NCBI GenBank assembly: GCA_002364755.1
Contig: DEZI01000033.1
Coordinates: forward strand, 1 to 64,000
DNA: 64,000 nucleotides
Reading direction: 5' to 3'
DNA from: Stenotrophomonas maltophilia
GTDB taxonomy: Bacteria > Pseudomonadota > Gammaproteobacteria > Xanthomonadales > Xanthomonadaceae
In this document: piece by piece, positions 59,658 through 64,000 of the stretch
Layout of the letters: every line of letters starts with the position of its first letter
Numbering within the stretch: the stretch's first letter is position 1
The notes under the pieces: generated by a model
Seen by the model: the letters and a program-made list of their open reading frames with translations, nothing else
The model's database searches: none
Told to the model about the DNA's origin: nothing
Position numbers and translations under genes: made by a program

Positions 59658-61742
59658 ATGGCACGGCGGCAATGGATGGCGGTGGGGGTAGTGGTGGTGG
59701 CGACGGCAGCCGCGCTGGCGGCCACCTGGTGGGAACGCCCCGCACAGGCACCGGACGCACCCGTTGGCCCGCAGCCCACGCCGCTCGCCTGGACCGCGCA
59801 GATTGAGCCGCTGGCCGGTGATGGCCACCCCGGCGACCGTGACGGCGCCTCGGCCCAGGCGCGCTTCGCCGAACCCTATGCGCTGCTGCGCACCGCCGAT
59901 GGCAGCGTGTATTTCACCGATGCCGGCGATAACAACCGCATCCGCCGCCGGCTTCCCGATGGACGCGTTGAAACGGTGGCCGGGCAGGGCGAAGGCCTGG
60001 CCGATGGGCCGGGCCTGCAGGCGCGCTTCAATACGCCGTCGGGCATCGCTGCCGACGCGCAGGGCAACCTGTACGTGGCCGACACCGGCAACCACGCGAT
60101 CCGTCGGATCGGCACCGATGGCCAGGTGACCACCGTGGCCGGTGGCACGCAGGGCTTTGCCGATGGCCCGGCCGCGCAGGCGCGCTTCGATGGACCGATG
60201 GGCATTGCGGTCGACGCGCAGGGCCAGGTGTTCGTGGCCGATACCTGGAACGACCGCATCCGGGTGATCGGCACCGATGGCAACGTGCGCACGCTGGCCG
60301 GTGGCGATCGCCCCGGCTTCGCCGATGCGCTGGGTAGCGAGGCCCGCTTCGATACACCGGTTGCGCTGGCCTTCGATGCGCACGGCGCGCTGCTGGTGGC
60401 CGACTTCTTCAACAACGCAGTGCGCCGCGTCGGTGCCGATGGCACGGTGAGCACCGTGGTCGGCAACGATGGCGTCATCAACGGGCCGCTGTCGCTGGCC
60501 ACGACCCACGACGGCGTGCTGTACGTGGGCGACTTCGGCGGGCGCATCGTGCAGGTAACCCCGCAGGGCCACCAGATCGCGCTGCTCGGCAACGACCGGT
60601 TGCCGCGCCTTGCCCGCCCCAGCGGCTTGGCCGTGGAGGATGACGGCAGCCTGCTGGTGGCCGACGCCGCCGGTTACCGCGTGCACCGCGTGCGGCCGCT
60701 GGCGGTGGGCGCGCTGCCGGCACCGGCGCTGGTCGGGCCCGCCGCGGACGCCGCGCTGCCCGATACCGGCGGGCGCTGGCCGCTGGCCCCGCAGCAGGGC
60801 TGGCATGAAGTGGTAGGCACGCTGGGCGAAGTGCGCGGCACCTTTACCGGCGAGAGCCGCCACCACCTGCACGGCGGCTTCGACGTGCGCGGTGACGTGG
60901 GGCAGACCGTGCTGGCCATCGCCGACGGCAAGATCAGCAGCCCGATCGCGGCGTGGAGCCTGGGCGGCCAGGCCGAAGGGCTGGCGGTGGGGCGCCTGAA
61001 CTATATCCACATGCGCGTGGGCCGCACGCCGTCCGGCGAGCCCTTCGATGCGCGCTGGCAGCCGATGTATGGCGAGGACGGCAAGCTGGAGCGCATCCGC
61101 GTGCGGCGCGGCACGCGCATCCACGTTGGCGACCGTCTGGGCAACATCAACAGCCAGGCGCACGTGCACCTGCAGGTGGGCACCAGCGGTTTCGAGACCA
61201 ATGCGGTGGCGCTGGGCTTCACCGGTTATGCCGACCACTTCGCGCCGCGCATCACCGATGTCGGCCTGCTGGATGACAACGACCAGCCGCTGGCCGCAGG
61301 CAGCGACGGCGTGGTGATGCTGGCCCGGCAGGGGCGTGGCGTGCAGATCGTGGTGGAGGCGTGGGATCAGGTGGACGACAACCTGCCGCGCCGCCGGTTG
61401 GGGCCGTACCAGGTGGGCTACCAGATCCTCGACGCGGCCGGGCAGCCGCTGCAGGGCTACGAACAGCCGCGCTGGAACATCGTGTTCAACCGCATGCCGC
61501 CGCAGAAGCAGGCGGTGAAGGTGGCCTATGCGCCGGACAGCGGCATCACCGTGCATGGCAGCGCGGTGACCCGCTTCCGCTACCTGGCCACCAACACCGT
61601 GCGCGACGGCTTGATGGAAACCGGACGCTGGCAGCCGGCGGCGCTGCCGCCGGGCGAGTACACCATCCGTGGTAGTGCACGCGATTACAGCGGCAATGAC
61701 GGCATTGGCAAGCGCGACATCAGGGTACGGCTGCTGCCATAG
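59658..61742 (+). CDS. NHL-propeller/M23 peptidase fusion protein
   Basis: 694 residues. N-terminal TM/signal anchor (about 7-24). NHL-type beta-propeller with six repeats (about residues 45-360): blocks such as VYFTDAGDNNRIRRRL, LYVADTGNHAIRRIG and VFVADTWNDRIRVIG. An M23/LytM domain follows (about 385-520): HLHGGFDVRGD (HxGxD-type), YIHM and HVHLQV (HxH), so the zinc ligands are conserved. A C-terminal beta domain ends with GEYTIRGSARDYSGNDG. Probably an envelope protein that recognises a ligand by its propeller and cuts peptide cross-links. The ATG at 59658 is followed by the TM segment. Confidence 0.82.
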   Translation: MARRQWMAVGVVVVATAAALAATWWERPAQAPDAPVGPQPTPLAWTAQIEPLAGDGHPGDRDGASAQARFAEPYALLRTADGSVYFTDAGDNNRIRRRLPDGRVETVAGQGEGLADGPGLQARFNTPSGIAADAQGNLYVADTGNHAIRRIGTDGQVTTVAGGTQGFADGPAAQARFDGPMGIAVDAQGQVFVADTWNDRIRVIGTDGNVRTLAGGDRPGFADALGSEARFDTPVALAFDAHGALLVADFFNNAVRRVGADGTVSTVVGNDGVINGPLSLATTHDGVLYVGDFGGRIVQVTPQGHQIALLGNDRLPRLARPSGLAVEDDGSLLVADAAGYRVHRVRPLAVGALPAPALVGPAADAALPDTGGRWPLAPQQGWHEVVGTLGEVRGTFTGESRHHLHGGFDVRGDVGQTVLAIADGKISSPIAAWSLGGQAEGLAVGRLNYIHMRVGRTPSGEPFDARWQPMYGEDGKLERIRVRRGTRIHVGDRLGNINSQAHVHLQVGTSGFETNAVALGFTGYADHFAPRITDVGLLDDNDQPLAAGSDGVVMLARQGRGVQIVVEAWDQVDDNLPRRRLGPYQVGYQILDAAGQPLQGYEQPRWNIVFNRMPPQKQAVKVAYAPDSGITVHGSAVTRFRYLATNTVRDGLMETGRWQPAALPPGEYTIRGSARDYSGNDGIGKRDIRVRLLP

Positions 61743-62127
61743 CCGCCGCCGGCGCGCCGCAGCGTTCGCGCTCGGCGTCCATGTCTTCCAGCGGCCGCAC
61801 TTCGATGCTGCCAAAGCGCGCCCAGGGAAACTCGCGGGCGATGCGCATGGCTTCGTCGCGGTCGCGTGCGCGGATGAGGTTGAAGCCGGCCAGCAGTTCA
61901 CGGGTTTCAGCGAAGGGGCCATCGAGCACGCGGCTGTGGCCATCGCGCACGCGCAGGGTCTGCGCGGTGTCGACCGGCTGCAGTTTCTGTGCGGCCAGCA
62001 GGGTGCCTTCGGCCTGCAGCTGATCGGCGTGGGCGAGGCAGTCGCGCATCAGTGCATTGAACTCGTCGCTGGGCAGGGCCTGCAGCAGGGCGGGTTCGAT
62101 GTAGATGAGGAGCAGGTACTGCTGCAT
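61720..62127 (-). CDS. YCII-related domain protein
   Basis: 135 residues, ferredoxin-like YCII fold: MQQYLLLIYIEPALLQALPSDEF..., GTLLAAQKLQPVDTAQTLRVRDG, VLDGPFAETRELLAGFNLIRARDRDEAMRIAREFPWARFGSIEVRPL. Proteins of this type sit near sigma-factor or VOC genes; here a second YCII protein and two VOC proteins follow. The 3' end overlaps the fusion gene by 23 bp, convergent. Function unknown. Confidence 0.85.
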   Translation of the reverse strand: MQQYLLLIYIEPALLQALPSDEFNALMRDCLAHADQLQAEGTLLAAQKLQPVDTAQTLRVRDGHSRVLDGPFAETRELLAGFNLIRARDRDEAMRIAREFPWARFGSIEVRPLEDMDAERERCGAPAAAMAAAVP

Positions 62128-62200
62128 GGCACGGTCCTGGCGGCGGCGGGGTTCCATGATGGCGCAGGTTTGCGCGGTGGCATGTTGCAGCGCGAAAGGC

Positions 62201-62590
62201 CGCCTGCGGCGGGGGATCGGCGAACGGCGGAGCCCCTCCGTGGTGGGCTGCTGAAAGCCGGCGATTTTGAGGGTTGGCCGGGAGGGTGGGTTGGCTGGGG
62301 GACGCTGCAAGTACGTCCATGTAAGCTCGGTCGCCGCATCCATGCGGCTCACGCCCCCAGCCAACCCACCCTCCCGGCCACGGACACCTTCCCGCGCGCC
62401 CGCCACGGAAAATCAACAGAAAAGAGCGAAAGCGGGTCGCTTCGCTCGCACAGCCGGGGCCGCCAGCTTTTGCCTTTTTCTCTTGATCTTCCGGGGTGGG
62501 TCAGCCGCGTGAACCGGCCCACCCCAGTAATCCCACCAGATGACCCACCACGGAGGGGCTCCGCCGTTCGCCGATCCCCCGCCGCAGGCG
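62201..62590. repeat. Compound palindrome with 47-bp perfect arms
   Basis: 62201-62247 and 62544-62590 are perfect inverted repeats of 47 bp. Inside, 62275-62301 and 62354-62380 form a second, nested perfect 27-bp inverted repeat whose loop (62302-62353) contains CGTCCATG, GGTCGCCGC and CATGCGGCTCAC, shared with the repeat at 1-173. A hairpin GGGGTGGGTC..GGCCCACCCC lies at about 62492-62525. No gene. Confidence 0.85.
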
Positions 62591-62697
62591 CGCCTTCCGC
62601 GCAGGAAAAAAATTTCCAACCGACCTGTCGATTCCCGATCCCCCGGTTCGTCGTACCAGATGAAGGGCACGCAAACCGCCGCCCACGGGAGACCGAC

Positions 62698-63111
62698 ATG
62701 AAAGTCATGGTGATCGTCAAAGCCAACGCCGATTCCGAAGCCGGGCGCCTGCCCAGCGAAGCGGAACTGGCCGAAATGGGCGCCTACAACGAACAACTCG
62801 CCGCCGCCGGCATCATGCTCGCCGGTGAGGGCCTGCACGCCACTGCCCTTGGCCGCCGCATTCATTTTGGTGCCGCCGCCCCGCAGGTGCAGGCTGGACC
62901 ATTCGGCCCGCCCAGCGAGCAGATCGCCGGCTTCTGGCTGTGGAACGTGCGCTCGCTGGACGAGGCCATCGAATGGGCCAGCCGCGCCCCGTTCGGCGCT
63001 GGCGGCACCCTCGAGCTGCGTCCGCTGATCACCGCCGAGGATTTCGGCGAAGCCTTCGCCCCCGAATTACAGCAGCAGGAAAAGCGTCTGCGGGAACAGC
63101 TGGAAAACTGA
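62698..63111 (+). CDS. YCII-related domain protein
   Basis: 137 residues with the KVMVIVKANADSEAG start and IAGFWLWNVRSLDEAIEWASRAP, GGTLELRPLITAEDFGEAF, typical of the second YCII subgroup (DGPF..KE type). Start ATG 62698 with GGGAGA upstream. First gene of the plus-strand YCII/VOC cluster. Confidence 0.85.
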   Translation: MKVMVIVKANADSEAGRLPSEAELAEMGAYNEQLAAAGIMLAGEGLHATALGRRIHFGAAAPQVQAGPFGPPSEQIAGFWLWNVRSLDEAIEWASRAPFGAGGTLELRPLITAEDFGEAFAPELQQQEKRLREQLEN

Positions 63112-63112
63112 T

Positions 63113-63239
63113 CCTCCGCCGGGTATGACCCGGCGCTACCGCAACCATTCCGCCGGTACGCCCCGGCGCTACCGCAACCATTCCGCCGGGTATGACCCGG
63201 CGCTACCGCAACCATTCCGCCGGTACGCCCCGGCGCCAC
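63113..63239. repeat. Tandem SMAG-type repeats
   Basis: Four head-to-tail copies, alternating CCGGGTATGACCCGG and CCGGTACGCCCCGG arms, with the linker CGCTACCGCAACCATTCCG. All are inverted relative to GTAG-headed copies (end CTACC). Confidence 0.85.
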
Positions 63240-63258
63240 CACTCAACGGAGCATTGCA

Positions 63259-63681
63259 ATGAAACTGATTCCCTTCCTTGGCTTCAGCGGCCAGGCCCAT
63301 GATGCGATGGCCTTCTATGCCAAGGCCCTCGGCGGCCAGGTCACATCCGAGATGAAGTACCGCGACATGCCCCCATCCGACGGTTCGCCGGGCTGCAACG
63401 AGATGCCGGCCGAAACCCTCGACCACGTGGCGCACAGCCAGCTGGAGATCGATGGTGCGATCCTGATGGCCGCCGATGGCCCGGGCGGCGGCGAGGGCGG
63501 TTCGACCACCATCAATGTCGACGTCGACAGCATCGAGGAAGCCGAGCGTGTGTTCGCCGCGCTGGCAGAAGGCGGCCAGGTGCAGATGCCGATCGTCGAG
63601 ACGTTCTGGGCGCATCGCTGGGGCATGCTGATCGACCGCTTCGGCAAGCCGTGGATGGTCAACTGCATGAAGCAGCCCTGA
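63259..63681 (+). CDS. VOC-family protein (PhnB-like glyoxalase fold)
   Basis: 140 residues: LIPFLGFSGQAHDAMAFYAKALGGQVTSEMKYRDMP, HSQLEIDGAILMAADG, TTINVDVDSIEEAERVFAALAEGGQVQMPIVETFWAHRWGMLIDRFGKPWMVN. PhnB/3-dmu-9-3-mt-like subgroup. Metal-binding or substrate role unknown. Second gene of the cluster with YCII proteins. Confidence 0.88.
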   Translation: MKLIPFLGFSGQAHDAMAFYAKALGGQVTSEMKYRDMPPSDGSPGCNEMPAETLDHVAHSQLEIDGAILMAADGPGGGEGGSTTINVDVDSIEEAERVFAALAEGGQVQMPIVETFWAHRWGMLIDRFGKPWMVNCMKQP

Positions 63682-63721
63682 TCCGGCTCCATCTCCCATC
63701 ACCCGCACAGGAAACGCAACG

Positions 63722-64000
63722 ATGAGCGCACCGCAACCACAGATGATCTTCGTCAACCTGCCCGTGCAGGACCTTCAACGGTCCAAGGACTTCTTCAGCG
63801 CGCTGGGCTACAGCTTCAACCCGGCCTACACCAATGAAGACGCCGCCTGCATGGTCATCAGCGAGAGCATCTTCGTGATGCTGCTGGTCAGGCCGTTCTT
63901 CCAGCAGTTCACCAACAAGAACATTGCCGATGCGCAGGCGGAGACCGAGGTGATCACCTGCCTTTCCGCGGCCAGCCGCAAGGCGGTGGACGTGATGGTG
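63722..64000 (+). CDS. VOC-family protein, cut by window end
   Basis: 93 residues visible: MSAPQPQMIFVNLPVQDLQ, SKDFFSALGYSFNPAYTNEDAACMVISESIFVMLL, typical of the glyoxalase/bleomycin-resistance family (subgroup related to lactoylglutathione lyase-like proteins). 40 bp downstream of the preceding VOC gene, so co-transcribed. 3' end beyond the window. Confidence 0.85.
   Translation, partial: MSAPQPQMIFVNLPVQDLQRSKDFFSALGYSFNPAYTNEDAACMVISESIFVMLLVRPFFQQFTNKNIADAQAETEVITCLSAASRKAVDVMV

Overview
The window is a high-GC gammaproteobacterial chromosome segment, almost certainly Stenotrophomonas (S. maltophilia complex) or a very close Xanthomonadaceae relative. Three things point there: many GTAG-headed palindromic intergenic repeats of the SMAG (Stenotrophomonas maltophilia GTAG) type, effectors carrying the C-terminal XVIPCD secretion domain of the Xanthomonadaceae bacteria-killing type IV secretion system (X-T4SS), and a core gene complement typical of the family (homodimeric aceE, glnE, hglS/ydcJ, yqjH-yqjI pair, dmeR-dmeF, Zur-boxed COG0523 GTPase, kptA). 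No tRNA, rRNA or CRISPR array was seen.

Layout. 1-18.8 kb is mostly core: HAD hydrolase, 2-oxoadipate dioxygenase, acetate CoA-transferase, glnE, a queuosine-precursor transporter, a malonic semialdehyde reductase-type nitroreductase, a YceI lipoprotein, a ferric-chelate reductase with its PadR repressor and twin palindromic operators, and aceE. 18.9-27.2 kb is an island with visibly lower GC and different codon use. It holds a membrane protein plus a DndC-like PAPS-reductase-family protein on the plus strand, and on the minus strand a tightly overlapped operon of Dam-type adenine methylase, metallophosphoesterase, AAA/ORC-like ATPase and an unrecognised protein. A DUF3427-like/HNH nuclease follows. 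This is the best candidate for an undescribed (probably anti-phage) system.

27.2-41 kb is an X-T4SS weapons locus: a zinc-metallopeptidase effector with its lipoprotein immunity gene, two paralogous cysteine-hydrolase-like effectors, one adjacent and one orphan immunity lipoprotein of the same family, and a stand-alone XVIPCD protein. These are interrupted by a metabolic operon (MBL-like protein, succinate-semialdehyde dehydrogenase, flavoprotein disulfide reductase) and a YncE-like propeller. The metallopeptidase cassette is bracketed by 56-bp direct repeats derived from the 3' end of a neighbouring gene.

41-64 kb returns to core genes: hydrolases, KptA, a polysaccharide deacetylase, a methyltransferase, the DmeR/DmeF metal-efflux pair, a Zur-regulated zinc metallochaperone GTPase, an ABC-F protein, a deletion-scarred LysR/MFS locus, a CSS-EAL c-di-GMP phosphodiesterase, a CycA-type permease, a lytic transglycosylase, an NHL-propeller/M23 peptidase fusion, and a YCII/VOC cluster cut by the window end. 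Between genes lie several palindrome families, including two large compound palindromes (at the window start and at 62.2-62.6 kb) that share a core but have different arms. All function calls were made by reading translations and motifs by eye; no database search was possible.
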